Source: Rhodococcus sp. 14-2483-1-2 (GTDB lineage: Bacteria; Actinomycetota; Actinomycetes; Mycobacteriales; Mycobacteriaceae). Taken from it: a DNA stretch of 64,000 bases. Location: positions 1 to 64,000 of the forward strand of contig NZ_NPFW01000004.1 of the NCBI RefSeq assembly GCF_002259405.1, read 5' to 3'. Below the pieces are notes generated by a model. That model was not told where the DNA came from, did not search any database, and saw nothing but the letters and a program-made list of their open reading frames with translations. This document shows positions 10,011 through 18,278 of the stretch, one piece after another (positions within the stretch are counted from its first letter, which is position 1; each line of letters begins with the position of its first letter). The position numbers and the translations under genes are program-made.

Positions 10011-11207
10011 GTGCTACGCAAGCGTTCGATCTCACGGCAGGTGCTCGATGTCACCTACGCCGTCGTCTTCGTTCTGCTCCTGCTGCCGTCCACTCTGAGC
10101 GGTTCCTACGGTTCTCCTGGCGTGGGCGTCCTGGCTGGATTCGGCGTCGCGCTGGCAGTTCGTCGCCGGTCACCACGGCTGTCGTTGGCTCTCGCCTGGG
10201 TAGTGGCCGTCGTACAGATGGTCGGCGGGGTACTCCCCCTCGCGGCAGACACCGCGATCTTCGCGATTCTTTACTGCTCGGCCGCGTACGGCGACAGCGT
10301 CGTGCGACGCTTCGGGCTCGCGTCGGCCGTCGGCGGCGGAGTGATCGCGGCGCTGTATCTGGCGTACGTGGACGGCAATCCGTTCGGCCCGGCGACGGAA
10401 GAGGGCTACCAGGAACCTCGAATCGCGCAGTTCGCGCTTCTTCTCGCAGGCCTGTGGGCCATGCTCGGGTTGTCCTGGGCTCTCGGCCGGCTCGCCTACG
10501 CCAGGCGTACCGCCATCGAATCCGCACACGCGCGCGAGCTTGCCGAGGTACATCAGGCCCGCGCCGAACACGAAGTGGCAATCGAGCAGGAGCGCAACAG
10601 AATTGCCCGCGACATGCACGACATCGTGGCGCATTCGCTCGCCGTCGTGATCGCGCAGGCCGACGGTGCGCGGTATGTGCGCGCCGTCGATCCCGCTGCC
10701 GTCGACACTGCACTGACGACCATCTCCGACACCGCGCGCGAGGCACTGTCCGACGTTCGAGTGTTGCTCGGACAGCTTCGGCACAGTCAAGGCGATCTAC
10801 CGAACCCGACACCCGACGATCTCGAGCGCCTGTTCGACCAAGTGCGTGCGACCGGACTGACCATCGACTCCTCGATCGACACCACATCGGTGTCGTTGGG
10901 AGCCGGTGCGCACCTGGCGCTCTACCGGATCGCGCAGGAATCGCTGACCAATGCCCTACGTCACGGCGACCCCGACAAGCCGGTGACGGTCACCATCGAA
11001 TCCGACTCCGCCGGCACAGAACTGGCGGTGCGCAACAGTGTGTCCTCGGTGCGGTCGGCGTCGGAATCGGGCGGCCACGGAATCGCCGGCATGAAGGAAC
11101 GCGCCAGCCTCGCCGGTGGCATGTGCACCGCGTCCGGCGACGGCTCGTCGTGGACCGTGACTGCCTGGCTTCCCGCGGCCGGCTCGTCGACGAAGGGAAT
11201 CAACTGA
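10011..11207 (+). CDS. NarL-type sensor histidine kinase
   Basis: A 398-residue membrane sensor kinase. The N-terminal 160 residues hold about five or six hydrophobic segments with little extracytoplasmic sequence, suggesting membrane-stress or intramembrane sensing. The HisKA_3 dimerisation motif DMHDIVAHSL places the phosphorylated His at about residue 203. The HATPase_c domain follows (ESLTNALRHG as the N box, GHGIAGMKER as a G box). The stop overlaps the start of the response regulator by one base (TGATG), so the two are coupled. The downstream ABC exporter is probably the regulated target, as in many actinobacterial antibiotic- or envelope-stress modules. The actual signal is unknown. 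Confidence 0.92.
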   Translation: MLRKRSISRQVLDVTYAVVFVLLLLPSTLSGSYGSPGVGVLAGFGVALAVRRRSPRLSLALAWVVAVVQMVGGVLPLAADTAIFAILYCSAAYGDSVVRRFGLASAVGGGVIAALYLAYVDGNPFGPATEEGYQEPRIAQFALLLAGLWAMLGLSWALGRLAYARRTAIESAHARELAEVHQARAEHEVAIEQERNRIARDMHDIVAHSLAVVIAQADGARYVRAVDPAAVDTALTTISDTAREALSDVRVLLGQLRHSQGDLPNPTPDDLERLFDQVRATGLTIDSSIDTTSVSLGAGAHLALYRIAQESLTNALRHGDPDKPVTVTIESDSAGTELAVRNSVSSVRSASESGGHGIAGMKERASLAGGMCTASGDGSSWTVTAWLPAAGSSTKGIN

Positions 11208-11866
11208 TGTCCGATCGAATCAAGGTGGCTCTGGTCGATGATCAGCAGCTGTTCAGGGCCGGCATTCGCATGCTCATCTCCTCGCAGCCAGATCTGGAGT
11301 TCGTCGGTGAGGCGGGCAACGGGAAAGAAGCCGTCGAGCTCGCCGCGTCGGCGCGGCCCGACGTGATGCTCATGGACGTCCGGATGCCGGTGCTCGACGG
11401 TATCGCCGCCACCGAGCAGATCGTGGCCGCGTCCGATACTCCACCGCGCATTCTGGTGCTCACGACGTTCGATCTCGACGAGAGTGCGGCGCGAGCGATT
11501 CGGTCGGGGGCAAGTGGATTCGTGCTCAAGGACGCGGACCCGGAATTTCTGCTCGCGGCGATACGAACGGTGCATGCGGGCAATTCGGTGATCGCCGCGT
11601 CGGCGACAACGGGGCTGCTGGCGCACTTCACCCCCACACCGGTGGTGCCGAAGGTCCCTGCCGAGTTCGCCACCCTCACCGCACGGGAGAAGGAGCTCTT
11701 CCGACTCACCGCGCGCGGGCTGAGCAACTCCGAGATCGCCGCGATGGAGTTCTTGAGCGAGGCGACGGTGAAAACACACATCAGTCGCATCTTCGCCAAG
11801 CTTCAATTGCGTGATCGAGTGCAATTGGTGGTCTACGCCTTCGAGCACGGACTCACCGGAGACTGA
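11207..11866 (+). CDS. LuxR/NarL-family response regulator
   Basis: A 219-residue two-domain regulator. The receiver domain has the acidic pair DD at residues 11-12, the phosphoacceptor Asp57 in LMDVRMP, and a conserved Lys in FVLKDA. The C-terminal LuxR-type HTH contains LTAREKELFRLTARGLSNSEIA and VKTHISRIFAKL. It is translated from the ATG overlapping the kinase stop. It probably binds the short region before the ABC transporter operon about 80 bp downstream, or its own promoter. No operator repeat was evident. Confidence 0.94.
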   Translation: MSDRIKVALVDDQQLFRAGIRMLISSQPDLEFVGEAGNGKEAVELAASARPDVMLMDVRMPVLDGIAATEQIVAASDTPPRILVLTTFDLDESAARAIRSGASGFVLKDADPEFLLAAIRTVHAGNSVIAASATTGLLAHFTPTPVVPKVPAEFATLTAREKELFRLTARGLSNSEIAAMEFLSEATVKTHISRIFAKLQLRDRVQLVVYAFEHGLTGD

Positions 11867-11947
11867 CGCCGAAGTCATCCTGCAGATGTAGTGGTCGACT
11901 ACTCGAGCCTGATTACTCGGGACCGTTCGATTCATAGCGTTGTGGGC

Positions 11948-12700
11948 ATGACAACAACGCTCCCCCCGGTCGCCCGGGCATTCCAGGTAAGCAAGTATTT
12001 CGGTGACTCGTCCAATCCGGTGAGCGCCCTCGACAACGTGTCTCTCGACATTCACGGTGGCCAGTTCACCGCCATCATGGGACCGTCCGGTTCCGGCAAG
12101 TCGACCCTGATGCATGTGATGGCAGGACTGGACAACGCCAGCTCCGGACATCTGATGCTGGCCGGTGCCGACATCACCGCGGCCAACGACGACGCACTGA
12201 CCACGCTGCGCCGCACGCAGGTCGGCTTCATCTTCCAGTCGTTCAATCTCGTTCCCACCCTCGATGTTCGGGGCAACATACTGCTGCCGTTCGAGCTCGA
12301 CGGCCGCGTGCCCACCGCCGAGGAGGCGGCGTGGATCGAGCAGCTCATCGACACTCTGGGCTTGCAGGCGAGGGTGAGCCACCGCCCGCATCAGCTCTCG
12401 GGTGGGCAGCAGCAGCGCGTCGCGATCGCCCGCGCGCTCGGCACGCGGCCGCATCTCATCTTTGCCGACGAACCCACCGGAAACCTCGATTCCCGCACCG
12501 GCCGTGAGGTTCTCGGCCTCCTGGCCGCAGCGGTACGCGAGTACGGCCAGTCGATCGTGATGGTCACGCACGACCCCATCGCAGCAAGTTACGCCGATCG
12601 CATCGTCTTCCTCGCCGACGGGCGAATCGTCAACGAACTCGGGCGTTCGAGTGCAGAACAGATCTCGAGCTACATGCTGGGAATGGAGAGCGTCCGATGA
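11948..12700 (+). CDS. ABC transporter ATP-binding protein (MacB/LolD type)
   Basis: A 250-residue ATPase of the class that drives FtsX-like permeases. Walker A GPSGSGKS is at about 45-52, the signature LSGGQQQR is near residue 150, and Walker B ends in [11 protein letters not shown], the form characteristic of MacB/LolD proteins. The inner ATG is preferred over an upstream GTG because it directly precedes the conserved beta strand. The stop overlaps the permease start (ATGA). Together with the adjacent kinase-regulator pair it forms a typical self-contained export or envelope-stress module, probably for peptides, lipids or antibiotics. Confidence 0.93.
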   Translation: MTTTLPPVARAFQVSKYFGDSSNPVSALDNVSLDIHGGQFTAIMGPSGSGKSTLMHVMAGLDNASSGHLMLAGADITAANDDALTTLRRTQVGFIFQSFNLVPTLDVRGNILLPFELDGRVPTAEEAAWIEQLIDTLGLQARVSHRPHQLSGGQQQRVAIARALGTRPHLIFADEPTGNLDSRTGREVLGLLAAAVREYGQSIVMVTHDPIAASYADRIVFLADGRIVNELGRSSAEQISSYMLGMESVR

Positions 12701-14079
12701 GTGGGTTGACGTCGGCTCAGGCGTCGAAAGAGCACGGTGCCAGTCTTCTGGTGACGTCGCTGGCGTCGTTCTTCGGTGTGGTGTTGATTCAGGCGACGGC
12801 GTTCCTGGTTGACATCTTCGGCGGCGGGGAAGGCGGCGCAGCCATCACCGCGCTGTACAGCGTGGCGCTGGTGTTCATCGGTCTTGCTCTGTATGTCGCG
12901 GCGGTGGTCACCTCGAACACGTTCGCGACGATCGTCGCGGGCCGCACCCGGACCATCGCCCTCCTTCGACTGTTGGGCGCCCGGGCACGTGACCTGCGTC
13001 GATCTTTGGCGAAGGAAGGCTTCGTCGTCGGATTGTTCGGTGGTGCAGTCGGTTTGGTTCTCGGTGTCGGTGCCAGCCATCTCGCGCGTGCCGTTGCGGT
13101 CTCGGCGGGTCAGTTGCCCGATGTGGCGTACACGTCCGTCCAGCCGCTGGTGATCCTTCCGGTGGTGATCGTGGTGCTGACGACGACGCTCGCGTCCTAC
13201 GTCGGGTCTCGAAAAGTACTGGACGTGACTCCTGTTCAGGCAACCGGCGGTGCCGTGGACACGGGAGTGGAGACGCCCCGATCGCGGCGGGTGCGTACAG
13301 CGCTGTCGATCGTGCTGATCGCAGGCGGTGTGGCGCTGCTCGGGCTCGGGATTCTGATCGGGATGGTGAACCCGAGCGGTGTTCTGGTCGCGTTCCTCGG
13401 CGGTGTCGCATCGTTCACCGGCATCATGGTCGGTGCCTATCGAATTCTGCCCGCGACGCTGAGGCTGGTCGGGAAACTGTTCGGCCGTGGACCTGCGGCG
13501 AGATTGGCCTCGGCCAACGCAGTTCGCTATCCGGATCGCAGCACCCGCACCGCGGTGGGACTGCTCATCGGGGTGACGCTGGTGACCACGTTCGCCGTCG
13601 CGATGTACAGCTACCGGTCGATGCTCGTCAACGAGTACGACGAAGCCTCCGTCGACCAGGTCCTCACCGTGACAGTGGGAATCATGACCGGGCTGATCGG
13701 GTTCTCGGCCGTCATCGCGGCGGTCGGGATGGTGAACAACCTGCTGCTGAGCATTCTGCAGCGCACCCGAGAGATCGGTCTGTTGCGTGCACTCGGATTT
13801 ACCCGCACTCAGATTCGGGCGATGATCGTCTCGGAGAGCAGTCAGATGGTGATCGCCTCGATGGGCTTCGGTCTGATTCTCGGCATCGGATACGGCTGGG
13901 CCGCAGCACAATCGCTGCTCGGATCACTGGATTCACGCGGACTCACTGCTCCCACTCTGCCCTGGGCCGTGATCGCCGGAACCGTGCTGTGCGGTGGACT
14001 CCTCGCGCTCGGGGCCTCACTGACTCCGGCACGACGAGCGAATCAAATTTCGCCGGTGGTCGCGTTGGCGGATGCCTGA
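12697..14079 (+). CDS. FtsX-like ABC transporter permease
   Basis: A 460-residue integral membrane protein with about ten hydrophobic segments arranged as two halves. Each half contains the FtsX-type region, and the second half includes LLLSILQRTREIGLLRALGFTRTQIRAMI, the classic cytoplasmic coupling-helix sequence; a matching RTRTIALLRLLGARARDL is in the first half. It lacks the large periplasmic domain of MacB, so it is closer to the small actinobacterial exporters paired with two-component systems. It is translationally coupled to the ATPase gene. The hairpin repeat at 14122-14178 lies shortly after its stop and may serve as terminator. Confidence 0.92.
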   Translation: MSGLTSAQASKEHGASLLVTSLASFFGVVLIQATAFLVDIFGGGEGGAAITALYSVALVFIGLALYVAAVVTSNTFATIVAGRTRTIALLRLLGARARDLRRSLAKEGFVVGLFGGAVGLVLGVGASHLARAVAVSAGQLPDVAYTSVQPLVILPVVIVVLTTTLASYVGSRKVLDVTPVQATGGAVDTGVETPRSRRVRTALSIVLIAGGVALLGLGILIGMVNPSGVLVAFLGGVASFTGIMVGAYRILPATLRLVGKLFGRGPAARLASANAVRYPDRSTRTAVGLLIGVTLVTTFAVAMYSYRSMLVNEYDEASVDQVLTVTVGIMTGLIGFSAVIAAVGMVNNLLLSILQRTREIGLLRALGFTRTQIRAMIVSESSQMVIASMGFGLILGIGYGWAAAQSLLGSLDSRGLTAPTLPWAVIAGTVLCGGLLALGASLTPARRANQISPVVALADA

Positions 14080-14111
14080 ACCCGATGTCGCCAATGCTGG
14101 GCGACGACGGC

Positions 14112-14191
14112 CGGGCAGGGCTGCACACTACCGACGCCGATCGACGGAATCGAAGTCGATCGGCGTCCGTAGCGTGCACCGGTGCCCACTC
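14112..14191. repeat. Hairpin repeat flanking the DUF559 gene, left copy
   Basis: An 80-bp unit that recurs at 15157-15235 with about 90% identity. Its core (14122-14178) folds into a hairpin with 23-nt arms and two mismatches: it begins TGCACACTACCGACGCCGAT and ends with the near-complement ...CCGTAGCGTGCA. The palindrome GCACCGGTGC overlaps the right edge. The copy sits between the permease stop and the nuclease gene. Confidence 0.8.
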
Positions 14192-14204
14192 TGCCGGGCC
14201 TGCC

Positions 14205-14232
14205 TGTGGATAACGTCATCGAGTTATCCACA
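14205..14232. promoter_or_regulatory. Inverted pair of DnaA-box sequences upstream of the DUF559 gene
   Basis: A perfect 10-bp inverted repeat, TGTGGATAAC then GTTATCCACA, separated by 8 nt. Each arm contains the 9-mer TTATCCACA, identical to the classical high-affinity DnaA box, in opposite orientations. It lies about 50 bp before the ATG of the nuclease fusion gene. It could be a DnaA-responsive or self-binding operator. Binding itself is inference. Confidence 0.6.
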
Positions 14233-14284
14233 ATTGCAAGATTGCCACTGTTGCACGGGCTCCCCCAGCCGCAACGGTGTACCA

Positions 14285-15142
14285 ATGGGGGTCTACACGG
14301 TGCAGCAGTTGATGGCGCAAGGGCTCAGTACGAGCGGCATTTCGAGACGATCGCAGTCGGGAGAGCTCGTGCGCCTGCTGCCGAAGGTCTACGCGACGGA
14401 GAAACCGGACTACTTCGGACTGTGCACCGGTGTGACTCTGTGGAAACCGGACGCCGTGTTGAGCCACGAAAGTGCGGCCTGGTTGTGGGGACTGATCGAG
14501 TACGAACCGCGTCTGGTCGACGTCACGGTGGCCCCGAACGTCCAGTCGAGGTCGGTGCCGTGGGTTCGAATACATCGCCGACGCCTCGTCGAGGTCCAGC
14601 TCCACCGAGGCCTGCGAGTGGTGTCACTGGAGCAGACATTCGTCGACGTCGCGACCTCGCTGTCGACGCCCGATCTCGAGAAGTTCTTCGACAACGCCAT
14701 CGACCATCATCTGCCGTGGCGACGGGTCGCCACACTGTGTGACACGGCACAGCGAATGCACGGGATGGCTGCCGTCCGGAAGCAGCTTCGAACGTGCTGC
14801 CCGAGAACACGATCCGAGCCGGAGCGCGTGGTAGCGCGGGCGTTGACCGCTCGCAACTTCACGATGGAGATCAATGCGCGCGTGGGGAAGTTCTACGGCG
14901 ACCTGGTCGATTATCGAGCACGAGTCATCGTCGAAATCGATGGCCGAGAGTTCCATACGGATTCCGCAACGTTCAACAACGATCGTCGACGGCAGAACGA
15001 GTTGGTGCTCGATGGATGGTTGGTGCTTCGATACTCGGCGGCCACGGCGCTTGCCGACCTCGATCGCGTCGTGGACGAAATCATCACCGTGGTGCGGCGT
15101 CGCCGGAAGTCGATCGCAGCAACGGACCGTCGACTCCCGTGA
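14285..15142 (+). CDS. AbiEi-like wHTH / DUF559 (Vsr-type) nuclease fusion protein
   Basis: A 285-residue protein with two parts. Residues 1-45 (YTVQQLMAQGLSTSGISRR...) resemble the winged-helix antitoxin domain of AbiEi-family proteins, followed by a middle region similar to other AbiEi/DUF559 proteins. Residues 175-255 form a DUF559, Vsr-like PD-(D/E)xK nuclease: candidate catalytic residues are E180, D206 (GDLVDY), E217 and D219 (VEIDGREFH), with the helical DRRRQNELVLDGWLVLR block after them. The ATG was chosen because it begins the wHTH; upstream sequence overlaps the repeat and DnaA-box pair. No separate AbiEii nucleotidyltransferase toxin is adjacent. The gene is bracketed by two near-identical hairpin repeats, suggesting horizontal or mobile history. 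Its biological role is not established. Confidence 0.82.
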   Translation: MGVYTVQQLMAQGLSTSGISRRSQSGELVRLLPKVYATEKPDYFGLCTGVTLWKPDAVLSHESAAWLWGLIEYEPRLVDVTVAPNVQSRSVPWVRIHRRRLVEVQLHRGLRVVSLEQTFVDVATSLSTPDLEKFFDNAIDHHLPWRRVATLCDTAQRMHGMAAVRKQLRTCCPRTRSEPERVVARALTARNFTMEINARVGKFYGDLVDYRARVIVEIDGREFHTDSATFNNDRRRQNELVLDGWLVLRYSAATALADLDRVVDEIITVVRRRRKSIAATDRRLP

Positions 15143-15156
15143 ACACGCGGCTGCGG

Positions 15157-15235
15157 CGGGCAGGGTTGCACACTACCGACGCCGATCGACGGTATCCCGT
15201 CGATCGGCAGTCGTAGCGTGCACTGGTGCCCACTC
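15157..15235. repeat. Hairpin repeat flanking the DUF559 gene, right copy
   Basis: Second copy of the 80-bp unit at 14112-14191, in the same orientation. Its hairpin (15167-15222) has 26-nt arms, GATCGACGG-TATC-CCGTCGATC being the perfect centre, with an internal loop of four unpaired positions. It lies between the convergent nuclease and egtD genes, so it may double as a bidirectional terminator. Confidence 0.8.
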
Positions 15236-15257
15236 CGGTGCACCCGTCAGCGGATGC

Positions 15258-16223
15258 CTAGCTCTTGCGAGCGAGGATGAGCGCGAAGCGGGATTCGGCG
15301 TCGGACCACAGATGGTCGACGTCGAATCCTGCTGCAGCGAGTTCTGCGGTGATGCCCTCGGGCCGGAATTTCGCCGAGATCTCGGTGCGTAGGTCCTCAC
15401 CCGCCTCGAAGTGCACGTGCAGATCGAGATCGGCGAGATACACCTCCTGCGGCGACGTCGCCCGCAGTCGCATCTCGATCCACTCCTGCTCGGCATTCCA
15501 CAGCGCAACATGCTCGAAGGCGTCGGGATCGAAGTTGCCGCCCAGGCGAGAGTTGATCACCGACAACACGTTTCGATTGAACTTCGCGGTCACTCCAGCG
15601 GCGTCGTCGTACGCCGGAACGAGAACCTTCGGATCGATCACCAGACCGACACCGAGCAACAGATACTCGCCCGGATCAAGGGCGTCGGCGATGGCCTTCA
15701 GGAATTCTTCGCGCTCCTCGGGAATCAGATTGCCGAGCGTTCCGCCGAGAAAAGCGATGGTCCGGCGATCTCCGCCCGGAAGATTGTGCAGAGTATCGGT
15801 GAAATCGCTGACGATGCCGCGCACCTCGAGCGCCGGGAACTCCTGCGCGATCTGCTCGATGGCACCCTCGAGCGCCGAGATGGATACATCCTGTGGCACA
15901 TACGTTTTCAGTGATCCGTGCTTGACTCCGGCGGAGAGCAGCAACTTCGTCTTCTCCGAGGAGCCGGAACCGAGCTCGATCAACATCGTGGATTCGGTTG
16001 CCTCGGCGACATCCAGAGCATGCTCTTCGAGGAGGGCGCGCTCGGTGCGCGTCGGGTAGTACTCCGGCAGCACCGTGATCTGCTCGAAGAGCTCGCTGCC
16101 CAGAGCGTCGTAGAAGTACTTGGGCGAGAGCCACTTCGGATCGGCAGTGAGACCGTCCCGCACGTCCTTGCGCAACTCGTCGAGCAATGCTGTGTCGGCC
16201 AGATGTACATCCACCGTGCTCAT
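15258..16223 (-). CDS. egtD: L-histidine N-alpha-methyltransferase EgtD
   Basis: EgtD trimethylates L-histidine with three S-adenosylmethionine molecules to give hercynine, the first step of ergothioneine synthesis in the cytoplasm. The protein has the exact 321-residue length usual for actinobacterial EgtD. Visible family segments include SPKYFYDALGSELFEQIT, PTRTERALL and the SAM-binding IELGSGSSEKT, and later FLGGTLGNL. It is the last gene of a compact minus-strand egtA-egtB-egtC-egtD operon, 9 bp after egtC. The right-hand hairpin repeat lies 22 bp beyond its stop. Confidence 0.96.
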   Translation of the reverse strand: MSTVDVHLADTALLDELRKDVRDGLTADPKWLSPKYFYDALGSELFEQITVLPEYYPTRTERALLEEHALDVAEATESTMLIELGSGSSEKTKLLLSAGVKHGSLKTYVPQDVSISALEGAIEQIAQEFPALEVRGIVSDFTDTLHNLPGGDRRTIAFLGGTLGNLIPEEREEFLKAIADALDPGEYLLLGVGLVIDPKVLVPAYDDAAGVTAKFNRNVLSVINSRLGGNFDPDAFEHVALWNAEQEWIEMRLRATSPQEVYLADLDLHVHFEAGEDLRTEISAKFRPEGITAELAAAGFDVDHLWSDAESRFALILARKS

Positions 16224-16232
16224 GGCGCTCCT

Positions 16233-16973
16233 TTACGATTCCAGGCTGGAAATGGTGAGATCGGCTGTGGTGGCGACGACCATGCGTCGGTCGTCGACGA
16301 AAATCCAGTCGGGTCGATCGTCGAGGGGTTCGGAGGCGATCGTCACCGAATCCTCGGTCCGCAGAACCGACAACGAATGATGCACCGCCGTGGCGTACAT
16401 GCTCTCGCCGTCCGACAGCAGAAAATTCAGGCGAGCCTTGGGCGACGTCGCGAGGACCCTGCGGACCAGCACGCGCAGGGCCGACTCGGGATCGTGGGTG
16501 CGCAGCAGGTTCCGCAGCACGACCCACAGGGCGGCGGCATCGGTGGGCGCGGGCAACGCGAGCGCGTCGATGGGCGGTACCTCCGACCACAGGTCGGCCA
16601 TCGACTGCGGCCAGCCGAACACCACACCGTTGTGGCTGAAGGCCCAGTGGCCGTCGGTGAACGGGGCGCAGGCGCTGCGCTCGACCGGCATCCCGACGGT
16701 CGCCGATCGCACCGCCGCGATCACCGACGTCGAATCGATCTGCGGCAGAACATCGTCCACTGCCGGGTCGGTCCAGATCGGCATCGGGTTGCGGTAGCTG
16801 TGCAACCCTGCGTCGCCGTCCCACCACGCGACACCGAATCCATCGGCGTTGACGGTGCCGCCACCGCGCATGTCGTTCGGTGCGAAGGATTGGGTGCGCA
16901 GTGAGTGATCACCCTGTGTCAGCAGCGATCCGACAGAGGTTGCAGCGCCCAGATACCCGAGATGACGGCACAT
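16233..16973 (-). CDS. egtC: Ergothioneine amidohydrolase EgtC (class II glutamine amidotransferase fold)
   Basis: EgtC removes the gamma-glutamyl group from gamma-glutamyl-hercynylcysteine sulfoxide to give hercynylcysteine sulfoxide. It starts MCRHLGYLG, leaving Cys2 as the N-terminal nucleophile after Met removal, as in all Ntn-type class II amidotransferases. NADGFGVAWW and the FSHNGVV segments of the amidotransferase fold are present. The 246-residue length is close to the family norm. Its ATG begins directly after the egtB stop codon with no gap, indicating tight translational coupling. Confidence 0.95.
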   Translation of the reverse strand: MCRHLGYLGAATSVGSLLTQGDHSLRTQSFAPNDMRGGGTVNADGFGVAWWDGDAGLHSYRNPMPIWTDPAVDDVLPQIDSTSVIAAVRSATVGMPVERSACAPFTDGHWAFSHNGVVFGWPQSMADLWSEVPPIDALALPAPTDAAALWVVLRNLLRTHDPESALRVLVRRVLATSPKARLNFLLSDGESMYATAVHHSLSVLRTEDSVTIASEPLDDRPDWIFVDDRRMVVATTADLTISSLES

Positions 16974-18278
16974 TCAGCTGGGCTCGACGTCGCGGGCCAA
17001 CCTGAATCCGCTGAAGATCTGGCGGCGGATCGGATGGTCCCAGTTGCGGAACGTGCCTCGACACGCCACCTCGTCGGTGCCGAACGAGCCGCCGCGCAAC
17101 ACCTTGTAGTCGCCGCGGAGAAACACCTCGGAGTACTCCGCGTACGGGAACGCCTCGAACCCTGGGTACGGCTCGAAATCCGAGGAGGTCCACTCCCACA
17201 CGTCACCGATCAGGTGATGCACACCGGCCGAGGAGGCACCGTCGGGATACGCCCCGACATCTGCCGGTTCCAGATGCCGCTGGTTCAGATTGGCATGTGC
17301 GGCAGTGGGTTCGGCGTCGCCCCACGGGTACGCGTTGATGGTTCGAGTGTCGGCGTCGAAACGCGCGGCTTTCTCCCACTCCGCCTCCGTCGGCAGACGC
17401 TTGCCTGCCCAGCGCGCGTAGGCGTCGGCCTCGAACCAGCTGACGTGCACCACGGGCTGATGCGGGCGCACCGGCTTTCGCACGCCGAAGTTGCGACGCC
17501 ACCACGTGCCATCGGAGTCGGCCTCCCAGAACTGCGGCGCGGTCAGATCGGCGTCGACGCGATGCAGCCAACCCTTCTCGGTCCACAGTTCACGGCGTTC
17601 GTAACCACCGTCGGCAATGAAGTCCACGAACTGCGCGTTGGTGATCGGGGCTCGGTCGATGGCGAAGGTCGGCACGTGCACGGCATGAGCCGGTCGCTCG
17701 TTGTCCAGTGCCCACGGGTCGAGCGAGGTCCCCATCGAGAACGTGCCGCCGGCGATGACGGCCTCACCCGACACCGGCACCACCGAGGCCGGTGGAGCAG
17801 GAGCCGTCAGAACCGCAGGTCCCGAACGCAATTGATGGGTCGCGAGCATGGTCTCGTCGTGCTGCTGCTCGTGCTGGGCGATCATGCCGAACGCAAAACC
17901 GTGCTTCTCGACCGGCCTACCCTCGAACGTGCTGCGGTCCAGCACATCCCAGGCCTTGTCGCGGACGGTCTGCACGTAGACGCGCGCCTCGTCCGGCGTG
18001 AGCAGCGGAAGCGACGTGCGTGAGGAACGCGAGTGCTTGAACGCGTCGTACAGTTCGTCGATGTCGGGGCGCACCGGATCTCGACCACCGACATCGCGTA
18101 CGAGCCAGAGTTCTTCCTGACTACCGATGTGGGCGAGATCCCAGACCAGCGGACTCATCAGCGGCGAGTGCTGCGCCATCAATTCGGTCTCGTCGACACA
18201 ATCGGTCAGCGATGCACTACGGGCTCGGCTGCGAGTGAGGACCGTTTCGATCCTGCTCCTGAGTTGTTCGGCGCTCAC
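16974..18278 (-). CDS. egtB: Ergothioneine sulfoxide synthase EgtB
   Basis: EgtB is a non-haem iron enzyme that couples hercynine with gamma-glutamylcysteine and O2 to form the C-S bond of ergothioneine. The 434-residue length matches actinobacterial EgtB. The N-terminal DinB-like domain supplies the iron ligands: His50 (DLAHIG) and the HEQQHDE motif, an HX3HXE at about 136-142. The C-terminal formylglycine-generating-enzyme-like (SUMF1) domain contains RLPTEAEWEKAAR and LRGGSFGTDE. The frame is open far upstream, but a GTG overlapping the egtA stop by 4 bp (GTGA) gives the expected N-terminus and was selected. Confidence 0.95.
   Translation of the reverse strand: MSAEQLRSRIETVLTRSRARSASLTDCVDETELMAQHSPLMSPLVWDLAHIGSQEELWLVRDVGGRDPVRPDIDELYDAFKHSRSSRTSLPLLTPDEARVYVQTVRDKAWDVLDRSTFEGRPVEKHGFAFGMIAQHEQQHDETMLATHQLRSGPAVLTAPAPPASVVPVSGEAVIAGGTFSMGTSLDPWALDNERPAHAVHVPTFAIDRAPITNAQFVDFIADGGYERRELWTEKGWLHRVDADLTAPQFWEADSDGTWWRRNFGVRKPVRPHQPVVHVSWFEADAYARWAGKRLPTEAEWEKAARFDADTRTINAYPWGDAEPTAAHANLNQRHLEPADVGAYPDGASSAGVHHLIGDVWEWTSSDFEPYPGFEAFPYAEYSEVFLRGDYKVLRGGSFGTDEVACRGTFRNWDHPIRRQIFSGFRLARDVEPS

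Noticed and set aside
14205..14232. The DnaA-box pair as a replication origin
   Set aside because: Only two boxes exist, there is no AT-rich unwinding region, and dnaA/dnaN are absent.
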